Assembly: GCF_009707485.1 (NCBI RefSeq)
Contig: NZ_CP046121.1
Location: 744,001 to 808,000, forward strand
Direction of reading: 5' to 3'
DNA from: Nostocoides sp. HKS02
GTDB taxonomy: Bacteria > Actinomycetota > Actinomycetes > Actinomycetales > Dermatophilaceae
Length of the DNA stretch: 64,000 nucleotides
Shown here: piece after piece, positions 30,056 to 44,110 of the stretch
How positions within the stretch are numbered: the first letter of the stretch is position 1
How the letters are laid out: each line of letters starts with the position of its first letter
The notes under the pieces: generated by a model
What the model saw: only the letters and a program-made list of their open reading frames with translations
What the model was told of the DNA's origin: nothing
Database searches by the model: none
Made by a program: the position numbers and the translations under genes

Positions 30056-30421
30056 GTGACCTCGCCAACCGTCCTGGACCCGGCTATCGCCGGCCGCCTC
30101 AAGCGGGACCCGCAGGGACTCGTGGCCGCCGTCGTCCAGCAGCACGACACCGGCGAGGTCCTCATGCTCGGCTGGATGGACGACGAGGCGCTGCGCCGGA
30201 CGCTCGCCGAGGGACGCGTCACCTTCTGGTCGCGGAGCCGCTCCGAGTACTGGCGCAAGGGCGACACGAGCGGCAACGTCCAGCTCGTGCGGTCGGTCGC
30301 ACTCGACTGTGACGGCGACGCCCTGCTCGTGCGCGTCGACCAGGTGGGCGCCGCCTGCCACACCGGCGACCGCACCTGCTTCGACGCAGGCGACCTCGAC
30401 GCCCAGGTGGGAGAGCTGTGA
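30056..30421 (+). CDS. hisI: Phosphoribosyl-AMP cyclohydrolase
   Basis: HisI opens the adenine ring of phosphoribosyl-AMP in histidine synthesis. The 121-residue protein has [34 protein letters not shown] and the metal-binding DCDGDALLV, followed by CHTGDRTCF with the zinc cysteines. GTG at 30056 lies six bases after a CACAAT element, matching a leaderless transcript. The stop overlaps trpE by four bases, so histidine and tryptophan genes are coupled here, as in related actinobacteria. Confidence 0.95.
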   Translation: MTSPTVLDPAIAGRLKRDPQGLVAAVVQQHDTGEVLMLGWMDDEALRRTLAEGRVTFWSRSRSEYWRKGDTSGNVQLVRSVALDCDGDALLVRVDQVGAACHTGDRTCFDAGDLDAQVGEL

Positions 30422-31983
30422 GCGACGTCGGCCCGGACCTGGCGTTCGGGTCGACCTGGCCCAGCCTGGAGACCTTCCAGATCCTCGCCAAGGACCGCCG
30501 GGTGATCCCTGTCGTCCGGCGGCTGATGGCCGACGCCGAGACCCCCGTCGGGGTCTACCGCAAGCTCGCCAAGGACGCCCCCGGCACGTTCCTGCTCGAG
30601 TCCGCCGAGCACGGTGGCGTGTGGTCGCGGTACTCCATCGTCGGTGCGGCGAGCCGGGCCACGCTCACCGAGAAGGACGGCCAAGCCCACTGGGTCGGCG
30701 AGCCCCCGGTCGGGGTGCCGACCGCGGGCAACCCCGTCGAGGCGCTGCGCGACACCGTGGCCGCGCTCGCCACCGAACCGATCACCGGGCTTCCCCCACT
30801 CACCGGGGGCATGGTCGGCGCCATCACGTATGACGCGGTGCGGCGGTGGGAGCGCGTCACCCCTGCAGGCACCGACTCCCTGCCGGACGTGCTCGGGCTG
30901 CCCGAGATCTCGATGATGCTCGCCACGGACCTCGCGGTGCTCGACCACGCCGACGGCTCGGTGCTGCTCGTCGCCAACGCCATCAACTACGACGCGACCG
31001 ACGAGCGCGTCGAGCTGGCCTGGGCCGACGCGGTCGCACGGCTCGACGCGATGACCAGCGACCTCGCCGCCCCGGCGCCGAGCACCGTCGCCACCGTCGA
31101 CCGCGAGACGTTCGACCGCGCTCGCCACGAGGTGCGCAGCAACCTCACCCAGGCCGAGTTCGAAGAGCTGGTCGAGAGCGCCAAGGAGGACATCCGCGCG
31201 GGAGAGGTCTTCCAGGTGGTGCTGTCCCAGCGCTTCTCCACCCCGTGCGCGGCCGACTCACTCGACGTCTACCGGGCCCTGCGGTCGTCCAACCCCAGCC
31301 CGTACATGTACCTCCTGCGCATCCCGGTGGGGGACGGCACGACCTACGACATCGTCGGCAGCTCGCCCGAGGCCCTGGTCAAGGTCACCGGGCGGCGGGC
31401 CATCACCCACCCGATCGCCGGCTCGCGGCCCCGGGGGAAGTCTCCCGAGGAGGACCAGCTCCTCGGCGAGGACCTCCTCGCCGACCCCAAGGAGCGGTCC
31501 GAGCACGTCATGCTCGTCGACCTCGGCCGCAACGACCTGCAACGCGTCTGCGAGCCCGGGACCGTGGACGTCGTCGAGTTCATGGACATCCGGCGGTACT
31601 CCCACGTCATCCACCTCGAGTCGACCGTGGTCGGCGACCTCCAGCCCGGCCGCACGGCCTACGACGTCCTCGCAGCGACCTTCCCGGCCGGCACCCTGTC
31701 CGGCGCACCCAAGCCCCGGGCCCTCAGCCTGATCGAGCACTACGAGCCCAGCCGCCGCGGCGTCTACGGCGGCGTGGTCGGCTACCTCGACTTCCACGGA
31801 GACCTCGACATGGCGATTGCCATCCGCACGGCCGTGATCAAGGACGGCCAGGCCCACGTCCAGGCCGGAGCCGGCATCGTCGCCGACTCGGTCCCCGCCG
31901 CCGAGTACCAGGAGACCGTGAACAAGGCAGCCGCCGCCCTGCGTGCCGTGGCGACCGCGGCCGCGCTGAGGACCGTCCGATGA
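30418..31983 (+). CDS. trpE: Anthranilate synthase component I
   Basis: TrpE converts chorismate to anthranilate with ammonia from TrpG (not in this window). The 521-residue protein has the tryptophan-feedback motif FLLES near residue 60, then the catalytic region: [54 protein letters not shown], and [17 protein letters not shown] at the end. GTG at 30418 overlaps hisI. No Trp-codon leader peptide is visible upstream, so attenuation is not supported. Confidence 0.96.
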   Translation: MSDVGPDLAFGSTWPSLETFQILAKDRRVIPVVRRLMADAETPVGVYRKLAKDAPGTFLLESAEHGGVWSRYSIVGAASRATLTEKDGQAHWVGEPPVGVPTAGNPVEALRDTVAALATEPITGLPPLTGGMVGAITYDAVRRWERVTPAGTDSLPDVLGLPEISMMLATDLAVLDHADGSVLLVANAINYDATDERVELAWADAVARLDAMTSDLAAPAPSTVATVDRETFDRARHEVRSNLTQAEFEELVESAKEDIRAGEVFQVVLSQRFSTPCAADSLDVYRALRSSNPSPYMYLLRIPVGDGTTYDIVGSSPEALVKVTGRRAITHPIAGSRPRGKSPEEDQLLGEDLLADPKERSEHVMLVDLGRNDLQRVCEPGTVDVVEFMDIRRYSHVIHLESTVVGDLQPGRTAYDVLAATFPAGTLSGAPKPRALSLIEHYEPSRRGVYGGVVGYLDFHGDLDMAIAIRTAVIKDGQAHVQAGAGIVADSVPAAEYQETVNKAAAALRAVATAAALRTVR

Positions 31984-32567
31984 GCCGCCTGCGACCGACG
32001 TCCAAGCTGACCGTCGTGCTGCTGGCCCTGGTGGGTGCGTTCCTGCTGCTGGTGAGTGGCTCTCGCACCTGGGTGGAGGGCACGGTCAACGACCCGGTGC
32101 TCGGGGCCAGCCGGGTGCTCGGCACGGGCGGCGACGTGGCCTCCGGGGTCACCGCCCTGGCGCTCGTGGCCGCTGCCGCGGCGCTCGCCAGCACGACCTC
32201 CGGGCCACTCGTCCGACGGCTGACCCTGACTGCCCTGGGTCTGGCGGGGCTGGGCGTTGCTGCGCTGGGCATCAGGGTCGTGCTCGACCCCCCCGGCGTC
32301 CTCGGCTCGGTGGCCGCGCGCGCCGCTGGACGCACCGGCAGCCTCGAGACCCACGCCACCCTCACCGCGTGGCCGTGGTTGTCCCTCGTCGCAGCGGTCC
32401 TCCTCCTGCTGGCGGCCGCCGGCGGCTGGGCAGGCGCGTCTTCGTGGCGCGGGCTGGGTGCTCGCTACGAAGCCCAGGGCACGACGAGCACCGGCGCCCG
32501 CGGCCAGCGGGTGGGCACCGACTGGGACCGTCTCGACGCTGGCGACGACCCCACAGCCGGCACCTGA
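31980..32567 (+). CDS. TIGR02234 trp-region membrane protein
   Basis: This 195-residue protein has four predicted membrane segments (starting KLTVVLLALVGAFLLLVSGS) with an external SRTWVEG motif and a hydrophilic C-terminal tail from about residue 155. This family is found almost only next to trp genes in actinobacteria; its role is not known, and a part in tryptophan transport or regulation would be speculation. It overlaps trpE by four bases. Confidence 0.88.
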   Translation: MSRLRPTSKLTVVLLALVGAFLLLVSGSRTWVEGTVNDPVLGASRVLGTGGDVASGVTALALVAAAAALASTTSGPLVRRLTLTALGLAGLGVAALGIRVVLDPPGVLGSVAARAAGRTGSLETHATLTAWPWLSLVAAVLLLLAAAGGWAGASSWRGLGARYEAQGTTSTGARGQRVGTDWDRLDAGDDPTAGT

Positions 32568-32628
32568 CACAATGGCCTCGAGCCCCGGCCGGCGATCACC
32601 GGCACCCGACCCACAGGAGCCAGCACCC

Positions 32629-32886
32629 ATGGCAGAGCACGAGATCCACGAAGACCACGGCCACAGCGTCGCCGCGTGGACAGCCGTCATCATCATCCTG
32701 GTCGGCTCGGCTGTGGCGTCGGTGGCGGTCATCGTCCAGAGCACGCCGATCTTCGTCGTCGGCATCGTGATCTGCATCATCGGTGCGGTGGCGGGCAAGC
32801 TGCTGGGCATGGCGGGCTACGGCGGCAGGACCATCGACGGCCCGGACAGCCCCGACAGCAGCAAGCCCGAGGTCGGCATCCACTGA
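32629..32886 (+). CDS. HGxxPAAW-like (DUF6704) small membrane protein
   Basis: This 85-residue protein has HGHSVAAWTAV near the N-terminus, resembling the HGxxPAAW motif of a small actinobacterial membrane family, and two hydrophobic segments (about 18-40 and 45-65, FVVGIVICIIGAVAGKLLGM). CAGGAG at 32615-32620 is a suitable ribosome-binding site. It sits in the trp cluster between the TIGR02234 gene and trpC, its usual place. Function unknown. Confidence 0.85.
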   Translation: MAEHEIHEDHGHSVAAWTAVIIILVGSAVASVAVIVQSTPIFVVGIVICIIGAVAGKLLGMAGYGGRTIDGPDSPDSSKPEVGIH

Positions 32887-32963
32887 CCCCTGCAGGACGT
32901 CCTGGGCTGTCCGCCTCGTGACCCGGGGCGGGTGGCCCCGGGTTCGCTGGATAGCCTGTGCGC

Positions 32964-33755
32964 ATGCCCACCGTGCTCGACGACATCGTTGCCGGCGTCC
33001 GCGAAGACCTCGCCGACGCACAGGCACTCGTCCCTCGGGCGCGCATCGAGCAGCTCGCGGCGCAGGCCCCGGTGGCGCTCGACGCCGAGGCGGCCCTGCG
33101 TCGGCCCGGCCTGTCCTTGATCGCCGAGGTGAAGCGGGCCAGCCCGAGCAAGGGTGCCCTGGCCGACATCGCCGACCCGGCTGCCCTGGCGGCCGACTAC
33201 GAGGCCGCGGGGGCCACAGCAGTGAGCGTCCTGACCGAGCGCCGGCGCTTCCGCGGCTCCCTCGATGACCTCGACGCAGTGCGCAAGGCGGTGCGGGTTC
33301 CGGTGCTGCGCAAGGACTTCATGGTCGACGACTACCAGCTGTTCGAGGCTCGGGCCCACGGCGCCGACCTCATCCTGCTCATCGTCGCCGCCCTCTCGCA
33401 GGATGAGCTCGTGCGCATGCAGGCGCTGGCGCGAGAGCTCGGCATGACCGCGCTGGTCGAGGTCCACGACGAGACCGAGACGGCGCGGGCCGTGGACGCC
33501 GGCGCCACCGTGATCGGCGTCAACGCCCGCAACCTCAAGACCCTGGCGGTCGACCCCGAGACCTTCGGTCGGCTGGCCCCGCTCATCCCCGGCGACTGCG
33601 TCAAGGTCGCCGAGTCCGGCATCGCGGGGCCGGCCGACGCGGCACGCTACGCAGCCGAGGGTGCCGGGGCGGTCCTCGTCGGCGAGGCGCTGGTGCGCGA
33701 CGGCGACCCTCGCCGCGCGGCATACGACCTGATCGCGGCGGGAGCCCAGTCATGA
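32964..33755 (+). CDS. trpC: Indole-3-glycerol phosphate synthase
   Basis: TrpC closes the indole ring of indole-3-glycerol phosphate. The 263-residue barrel has [17 protein letters not shown] with the catalytic Lys, [14 protein letters not shown] with the second Lys, [19 protein letters not shown] and VAESGI. ATG at 32964 is chosen because TAGCCT at 32952-32957 lies six bases upstream, giving a leaderless start; GTG at 32958 is possible. It overlaps trpB by four bases. Confidence 0.95.
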   Translation: MPTVLDDIVAGVREDLADAQALVPRARIEQLAAQAPVALDAEAALRRPGLSLIAEVKRASPSKGALADIADPAALAADYEAAGATAVSVLTERRRFRGSLDDLDAVRKAVRVPVLRKDFMVDDYQLFEARAHGADLILLIVAALSQDELVRMQALARELGMTALVEVHDETETARAVDAGATVIGVNARNLKTLAVDPETFGRLAPLIPGDCVKVAESGIAGPADAARYAAEGAGAVLVGEALVRDGDPRRAAYDLIAAGAQS

Positions 33756-34975
33756 CCGAGTTCACCCCCGAACCGCTCGCGCGCCCGGGTCGCTTCGGCG
33801 ACTACGGCGGCCGGTACGTCCCCGAGGCCCTCATCCCGGCCCTCGACGAGCTCGACGAGGCCCGTCGCAAGGCCATGGTCGATCCGGTGTTCCTCGGCGA
33901 GCTCGAGCGGCTGCATCGCACGTACACCGGACGGCCCAGCATCATCACCGAGATCCCGCGCTTCGCCGCCCACGCCGGTGGCGCGCGGATCATCCTCAAG
34001 CGCGAGGACCTCAACCACACCGGCTCCCACAAGATCAACAACGTCCTCGCCCAGGCCCTGCTCACCAAGCGCATGGGCAAGACCCGCGTCATCGCCGAGA
34101 CGGGCGCCGGGCAGCACGGCGTGGCGACTGCGACCGCTGCGGCGCTCATGGGCCTGGAGTGCGTCATCTACATGGGCAAGGTCGACACCGAGCGCCAGGC
34201 CCTCAACGTCGCGCGCATGCGCATGCTCGGCGCGACGGTCGTCGCCGTGCCCACGGGCAGCGCGACGCTCAAGGACGCCATCAACGACGCCCTGCGCGAC
34301 TGGGTCACCAACGTCGGCACGACCCACTACATCCTGGGCACCGTGACCGGCCCGCACCCGTTCCCCGAGATGGTGCGCGACTTCCACCGCATCATCGGCG
34401 TGGAGGCGCGCGGCCAGGTCCTCGACCTGACCGGTCGCCTGCCGGATGCCGTGATCGCGTGCGTGGGCGGCGGGTCCAACGCCATGGGCATCTTCCACCG
34501 GTTCATCGACGACGCCGGGGTGCGGCTCATCGGCATCGAGGCCGGGGGAGAGGGCATCGAGTCCGGGCGCCATGCCGCGCGGTTCGCCGCGAGCGAGCCG
34601 GGGGTGCTGCACGGCACCTTCAGCTACCTCATGCAGGACGACGACGGCCAGACCCTCGAGTCCCACTCGATCTCGGCGGGCCTCGACTACCCCAGCGTGG
34701 GTCCAGAGCACGCCTACCTGCGCGACACCGGGCGCGCCGAGTACCGCTACGCGACCGACGCCCAGACCATGCAGGCCTTCGAGCTGCTGTGCCGCACCGA
34801 GGGCATCATCCCGGCGCTCGAGTCCGCCCACGCCCTCGCCGGGGCCATCGAGGTCGGCCGTGAGCTGGGCCCCGACGCCCTGCTCCTGGTCAACCTGTCC
34901 GGCCGTGGCGACAAGGACATGCACACGGCCGCGGAGTACTTCGGCCTCATCGACGAGTTGGGCCCCGCCCAGTGA
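33752..34975 (+). CDS. trpB: Tryptophan synthase beta chain
   Basis: TrpB condenses indole and serine using PLP. The 407-residue protein has [17 protein letters not shown] at the N-terminus, the PLP lysine in [31 protein letters not shown], and the phosphate-binding [10 protein letters not shown]. It overlaps trpC and trpA by four bases each. Length and motifs are fully normal. Confidence 0.97.
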   Translation: MTEFTPEPLARPGRFGDYGGRYVPEALIPALDELDEARRKAMVDPVFLGELERLHRTYTGRPSIITEIPRFAAHAGGARIILKREDLNHTGSHKINNVLAQALLTKRMGKTRVIAETGAGQHGVATATAAALMGLECVIYMGKVDTERQALNVARMRMLGATVVAVPTGSATLKDAINDALRDWVTNVGTTHYILGTVTGPHPFPEMVRDFHRIIGVEARGQVLDLTGRLPDAVIACVGGGSNAMGIFHRFIDDAGVRLIGIEAGGEGIESGRHAARFAASEPGVLHGTFSYLMQDDDGQTLESHSISAGLDYPSVGPEHAYLRDTGRAEYRYATDAQTMQAFELLCRTEGIIPALESAHALAGAIEVGRELGPDALLLVNLSGRGDKDMHTAAEYFGLIDELGPAQ

Positions 34976-35775
34976 GTATCGGCGTCTCCGAGGTGCTCCA
35001 GCGGTGCCGCGACGAGGGTCGGGCAGCGCTCGTCGGCTACCTGCCCGTCGGGTTCCCCTCGGTTCCGGGTTCGATCGAGGCGATGGTGGCGATGGCCGAG
35101 GCCGGCGTCGACATCGTCGAGGTCGGCGTGCCCTACAGCGACCCGCTCATGGACGGCCCGGTCATCGCGTATGCCGCGGACCAGGCCCTCAAGCGCGGGG
35201 TGCGGGTGGGCGACGTCTTCACCGCCACCCAGGCTGTCCGCGACACCGGCACCCCTCCGCTGGTCATGAGCTACTGGAACCTCATCCTGCGCCACGGCCC
35301 CGCCCAGTTCGCGCGCGACCTCGCCGCAGCTGGTGGAGCCGGCATCATCACGCCCGACCTCATCCCCGACGAGGCCGGGCCGTGGATCCAGGCCAGTGAC
35401 GAGACCGGTCTGGACCGCATCTTCCTGGTCGCCCCGAGCTCGACTCCCGAGCGGCTCGCCTACGTGACCCGTCAGTGCCGCGGCTTCGTGTATGCCGTGT
35501 CGCACATGGGCGTCACGGGAGCCCGAACCTCCATGGGTGATGCCGCCGAGGTCATCGTCCGTCGCACCAAGGCGGTCACCGACACCCCCATCTGCGTCGG
35601 CCTGGGCGTGTCCAGCGGTGACCAGGCTGCCGAGGTGGCGGCGTACGCCGACGGCGTGATCGTGGGCTCGGCGCTCGTACGCTGCCTCACCGACGCCGAC
35701 GACCCGCAGGCGGGTCTGAAGGCACTGCGGGGCCTGGTCGAGGAGCTGGCCGACGGCGTGCGCAGGGGACGGTGA
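34972..35775 (+). CDS. trpA: Tryptophan synthase alpha chain
   Basis: TrpA cleaves indole-3-glycerol phosphate to indole for TrpB. The 267-residue barrel has [31 protein letters not shown] (catalytic acid region), LIPDEAG, and [10 protein letters not shown] near the phosphate site. GTG at 34972 overlaps the trpB stop. The downstream mauE-like gene overlaps by four bases, so the operon continues into envelope thiol genes. Confidence 0.96.
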   Translation: MSIGVSEVLQRCRDEGRAALVGYLPVGFPSVPGSIEAMVAMAEAGVDIVEVGVPYSDPLMDGPVIAYAADQALKRGVRVGDVFTATQAVRDTGTPPLVMSYWNLILRHGPAQFARDLAAAGGAGIITPDLIPDEAGPWIQASDETGLDRIFLVAPSSTPERLAYVTRQCRGFVYAVSHMGVTGARTSMGDAAEVIVRRTKAVTDTPICVGLGVSSGDQAAEVAAYADGVIVGSALVRCLTDADDPQAGLKALRGLVEELADGVRRGR

Positions 35776-36293
35776 TGGAGACCCTGCGCAGTGCGCGGGT
35801 CCGGGACCTGGTCGGTCTGCTCGCGCGCGTGGTGCTCGGAGCGGTGGTGCTCGCGGCCGGCGCGCTCAAGGTGGGCCACCCGGAGACCTCGGCGCGGTCG
35901 GTGCGGGCCTACCAGCTGTTGCCCTTCGACGTCGCCGGGTACGTCGGCTACGCCTTGCCGATCCTCGAGATCGCGGTCGGGATCCTGCTCGTCGTGGGGT
36001 TGTTCACCCGGGTCAACGCCGTCATCGGCGGGGTGCTCATGGGCGCCTTCATCGTCGGGATCGCGTCTGCCTGGGCCCGCGGCCTGTCCATCGACTGCGG
36101 CTGTTTCGGCCACGGGGGAACCATTGCGGCCTCCCAGACGCAGTACCCCCAGGAGATCGCCCGCGACCTCGGGTTGCTCGCCTGCGCCGTGTGGTTGGCC
36201 GTACGGCCGCGCACGGCATACAGCCTTGACCGCCTGCTCTTCCCCGGAGCGGGCACCACCGTTCCACACCCTGACGAAGGATCCGTCGCATGA
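35772..36293 (+). CDS. MauE/DoxX-family membrane protein
   Basis: This 173-residue protein has four membrane segments (for example LLARVVLGAVVLAAGALKVGHP and GYALPILEIAVGILLVVGLF) and a conserved cysteine pair in SIDCGCFGHGG near residue 107. Family members are associated with transfer of reducing or oxidising equivalents across the membrane. The adjacent gene encodes an extracytoplasmic thioredoxin-like protein, so a shared role in disulfide chemistry is likely but inferred. The start is GTG 35772 or ATG 35775. Confidence 0.85.
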   Translation: MMETLRSARVRDLVGLLARVVLGAVVLAAGALKVGHPETSARSVRAYQLLPFDVAGYVGYALPILEIAVGILLVVGLFTRVNAVIGGVLMGAFIVGIASAWARGLSIDCGCFGHGGTIAASQTQYPQEIARDLGLLACAVWLAVRPRTAYSLDRLLFPGAGTTVPHPDEGSVA

Positions 36294-37042
36294 GCAACGC
36301 CGCCGCCCGCCGGAGCAAGATCGAGGCTGCTGCGCCCAAGGGCGGGGGCGGCGCCAACCGCGCCGTCGTCGCCACGGTGGTCGCCGTCCTCGTGATCGCG
36401 GCGGTGGTCACGGCGGTGATCCTCAGCAGCCGGGGCAGCCAGCAGGCCGCCTCGACCGGAGGCTCGACGCTGCCCAAGAACGTCGCAGCCATGGGGGCCG
36501 GCATCGTCGTGAACCCGGGGGCTCCGGCGAACGTGCCGACGATGGACCTCTACGAGGACTTCCAGTGCCCCGTCTGTGGCCGGTTCGAGCAGCTCTACGG
36601 GACGGATGTCACCCAGCTCGCCGCCCAGAACAAGGTCAAGCTCGTCATCCACACGCTGAGCTTCCTCGACGACAACCTGCGCAACGACAGCTCGAACCGC
36701 GCAGCCAACGCCGCGGCCTGCGCCGCTGACGACGGCAAGTTCCTCCAGTACCACGCGGCGGTGTTCGCCGGGCAGCCGGCGAAGGAGGGCGCGGGCTACA
36801 CCGACGCCCAGCTCGCGTCGTTCGCCCAGACAGCCGGCATCACGGGATCCGCGCTCACGGCGTGGCAGTCCTGCTACTCGGCCAAGGCCCACAACCAGTA
36901 CGTCCAGTCGGTGCAGACCCAGGCCGACAAGGACGGGGTCAACGGCACGCCGACCATCAAGCTCAACGGCGCCACCGTCGCCCTCTCGACGCTCACCGCC
37001 CCGCAGTCGCTCGACGACGCCGTCAAGGCCGCCACGAAGTGA
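36290..37042 (+). CDS. DsbA-like thiol oxidoreductase, membrane anchored
   Basis: This 250-residue protein has a cytoplasmic basic N-terminus, one membrane segment (about 24-46, VVATVVAVLVIAAVVTAVIL) and an external thioredoxin-fold domain with LYEDFQCPVCGRFE near residue 90. The active-site CPVC and cis-Pro region NGTPTIKLNG are both visible, so disulfide exchange on exported proteins is expected. It overlaps mauE and lgt by four bases each. Additional cysteines (AACAAD and QSCYSAK) suggest a second disulfide. Confidence 0.9.
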   Translation: MSNAAARRSKIEAAAPKGGGGANRAVVATVVAVLVIAAVVTAVILSSRGSQQAASTGGSTLPKNVAAMGAGIVVNPGAPANVPTMDLYEDFQCPVCGRFEQLYGTDVTQLAAQNKVKLVIHTLSFLDDNLRNDSSNRAANAAACAADDGKFLQYHAAVFAGQPAKEGAGYTDAQLASFAQTAGITGSALTAWQSCYSAKAHNQYVQSVQTQADKDGVNGTPTIKLNGATVALSTLTAPQSLDDAVKAATK

Positions 37043-37908
37043 CTCGCGCTCTGCCCGCCTTCATCCCCAGCCCTACCACGGGCGTCTGGCACCTGGGGCC
37101 GTTCCCGATCCGGGCTTACGCCCTGTGCATCCTCGCCGGGATCGTCGTGGCCGTATGGATCACCGGGCGACGGCTGGTCGACCGCGGCCACCCGCGCGAG
37201 CTGGCCATCGACATCTCCGCCTGGGCCGTGCCGTTCGGGATCGTCGGCGGTCGGCTCTACCACGTCATCACGACCCCACAGCCGTACTTCGGTCAGGGTG
37301 GTCACCCGATCCGGGCGTTCTACATCTGGGAGGGCGGGCTCGGCATCTGGGGCGCCGTCGCGCTCGGAGCCGTGGGCGCGTGGATCGGGGCCCGTCGCCA
37401 GGGGGTCTCGTTCCTCGACTTCATCGACGCGGCGGCACCCGGGGTCGCGCTCGCCCAGGCCCTGGGCCGGTGGGGCAACTGGTTCAACAACGAGCTCTAC
37501 GGGCGCCCGACCACCCTGCCGTGGGGCCTGACGATCCATGAGTGGGACCAGTCAGCGGGTCATGCCGTGCGTGACGCCGCCGGGCACCCGATCGTCCTCG
37601 GCACCTTCCACCCGACCTTCCTCTACGAGTCGCTCTGGTGCCTGCTGCTGGCGTTGGTCCTGGTGCTCGCCGACCGGCGGTTCGCGCTGCGTCGTGGGCA
37701 GGTGTTCGGGCTCTACGTCGTCGGTTACCCCCTCGGCCGGGTGGTCTTCGAGCTGATGCGCAGCGACGAGGCCAACCACATCCTCGGCCTGCGGGTCAAC
37801 GTGTGGACCAGCATCGTCGTGTTCCTGCTCGGCCTGGTGATCGTGTGGCGCTCCAGACGTCACGACGTGGCGGTCGCCGACCACGCCGCATCTCAACATC
37901 CGGAATGA
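37039..37908 (+). CDS. lgt: Prolipoprotein diacylglyceryl transferase
   Basis: Lgt attaches diacylglycerol to the lipobox cysteine of lipoproteins in the membrane. The 289-residue protein has about seven membrane segments, the motif FGIVGGRLYHV (Arg region), the signature GRWGNWFNNELYGRPT near residue 138, and HPTFLYES. GTG at 37039 overlaps the dsbA-like stop. A lipoprotein substrate (the sugar-binding protein at 49.8-51.1 kb) is present in this window. Confidence 0.95.
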   Translation: MTRALPAFIPSPTTGVWHLGPFPIRAYALCILAGIVVAVWITGRRLVDRGHPRELAIDISAWAVPFGIVGGRLYHVITTPQPYFGQGGHPIRAFYIWEGGLGIWGAVALGAVGAWIGARRQGVSFLDFIDAAAPGVALAQALGRWGNWFNNELYGRPTTLPWGLTIHEWDQSAGHAVRDAAGHPIVLGTFHPTFLYESLWCLLLALVLVLADRRFALRRGQVFGLYVVGYPLGRVVFELMRSDEANHILGLRVNVWTSIVVFLLGLVIVWRSRRHDVAVADHAASQHPE

Positions 37909-37931
37909 GGCGGCTCACATAGCGGGACGCT

Positions 37932-37998
37932 GAGGGCACCCGGTATTCTTCCTCCTGCCGTGGCCAAGGCCGTCCACGAGCGTGACCGGTGTGCCCTC
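37932..37998 (+). other. Imperfect inverted repeat in the gltB leader region
   Basis: GAGGGCACCCGGT at 37932-37944 pairs with ACCGGTGTGCCCTC at 37985-37998 with a one-base bulge; a nested CGTGG/CCACG pairing lies inside. It occupies the 149-base gap between lgt and gltB. It may be the lgt terminator or a leader structure for gltB; a TATTCT -10-like element at 37944-37949 overlaps it. Confidence 0.4.
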
Positions 37999-38057
37999 GC
38001 ATGTGATTCATCTGGGGTCCACAACGCACTTTGACCCCCAAGGACGGTGACCCGAAC

Positions 38058-42596
<4,539 letters not shown>

Positions 42597-42604
<8 letters not shown>

Positions 42605-44051
42605 CCCCCAGGGATTTCTGAAGACCCGTGAGCGCGAGCTGCCGGCGCGACGTCCGGTGCCGGTGCGCATCCGCGACTGGAAAGAGGTGTACGAGGAGCA
42701 GGAGCTCGGGCAGCTCCAGCGACAGGCCGGGCGCTGCATGGACTGCGGCATCCCGTTCTGCCACAGCGGCTGCCCCCTCGGCAACCTCATCCCTGAGTGG
42801 AACGACCTCGCCTGGAAGGGCGACTGGCGAGAGGCCATCGAGCGCCTGCACGCCACGAACAACTTCCCGGAGTTCACCGGTCGACTCTGCCCGGCTCCGT
42901 GCGAGACGGCCTGTGTCCTCGGCATCAACCAGCCCGCCGTGACGATCAAGCAGATCGAGGTCACGACCATCGACCGGGCCTTCGACTCCGGGTACGTCCT
43001 GCCCCAGGCGCCCGAGCGCCTCTCGGGCAAGACCGTCGCCGTGGTGGGATCGGGTCCGGCCGGTCTGGCCGCGGCCCAGCAGCTCACCCGCGCCGGTCAC
43101 ACGGTGGCGGTCTACGAGCGGGCCGACAAGCCCGGCGGGCTGCTCCGTTACGGCATACCCGAGTTCAAGATGGAGAAGTCGGTCCTCGACCGCCGCATCG
43201 CGCAGATGGAGGCCGAGGGCACCCGGTTCCGCAGCGGGGTCGACGTCGGCAACGACGTCACCGGCAAGCAGCTGCGCGACCGGTACGACGCGGTCGTGCT
43301 CGCCATCGGTGCGACGGTGCCGCGCGACCTGCCGGTCCCGGGCCGCGAGCTCGACGGCGTCCTGCAGGCCATGGACTTCCTGCCCCCGGCCAACCGCGTC
43401 GCGCTCGGCGAGGCCGTCGAGGGCCAGGTGACGGCCGAGGGCAAGGACGTCATCGTCATCGGCGGCGGCGACACGGGCGCCGACTGCATCGGCACGTCCC
43501 ACCGCCAGGGCGCGCGGTCCGTCACGAGCCTGGAGATCATGCCCCAGCCGGGTGAGGACCGCGCCGCGAACCACCCGTGGCCGACGTACCCGATGCTCTT
43601 CCGGATCGCCTCGGCTCACGAGGAGGGCGGCGAGCGGGTGTATGCCGCGTCGACCAAGGAGATCATCGGCCAGGACGGCAAGGTCAGCGGTATCCGGGTC
43701 GTCGACGTCCGCATGGGCGACAAGGGGTTCGAGGAGGTCGAGGGCACCGAACGCGTCCTGCCGGCCCAGCTGATCCTGCTGGCCATGGGGTTCCTCGGCC
43801 CGCAGGGCGAGGGCGTCGTCGAGCAGCTGGAGGTCGAGCTCGACGAGCGGTCCAACGTCAAGCGGGACCGCGAGTTCATGTCGTCGGTGCCGGGCGTCTT
43901 CGTGGCGGGAGACGCGGGTCGCGGTCAGTCGCTCATCGTCTGGGCGATCGCCGAGGGGCGGTCCGCCGCCGCGGGCGTCGACCGGTACCTCACCGGCGAG
44001 ACGGCGCTGCCGCGGCCGGTCAACCCGACCGACCGGCCACTGGTCGTCTAG
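42597..44051 (+). CDS. gltD: Glutamate synthase small subunit
   Basis: GltD passes electrons from NAD(P)H through FAD and 4Fe-4S clusters to GltB. The 484-residue protein has the N-terminal cluster cysteines in [17 protein letters not shown] and [12 protein letters not shown], the FAD motif [15 protein letters not shown] near residue 148 and the NAD(P) motif [11 protein letters not shown] near 290. GTG at 42597 overlaps the gltB end. The frame is intact, which argues that the pathway is functional despite the apparent breaks in gltB. Confidence 0.95.
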
Positions 44052-44110
44052 TGCTGTCCGCAGGGTGACCGGCGTCACGTCCGGCGCCCTCGACCGATAG
44101 GGTCAAAGTC

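Noticed and set aside
30020..30420. Tryptophan attenuator leader peptide
   Set aside because: No short open frame with Trp codons or alternative terminator pairing was found before hisI-trpE.
37909..38057. Glutamine-sensing riboswitch before gltB
   Set aside because: The inverted repeat does not contain the conserved glnA-type riboswitch core; it is reported only as an unassigned structure.
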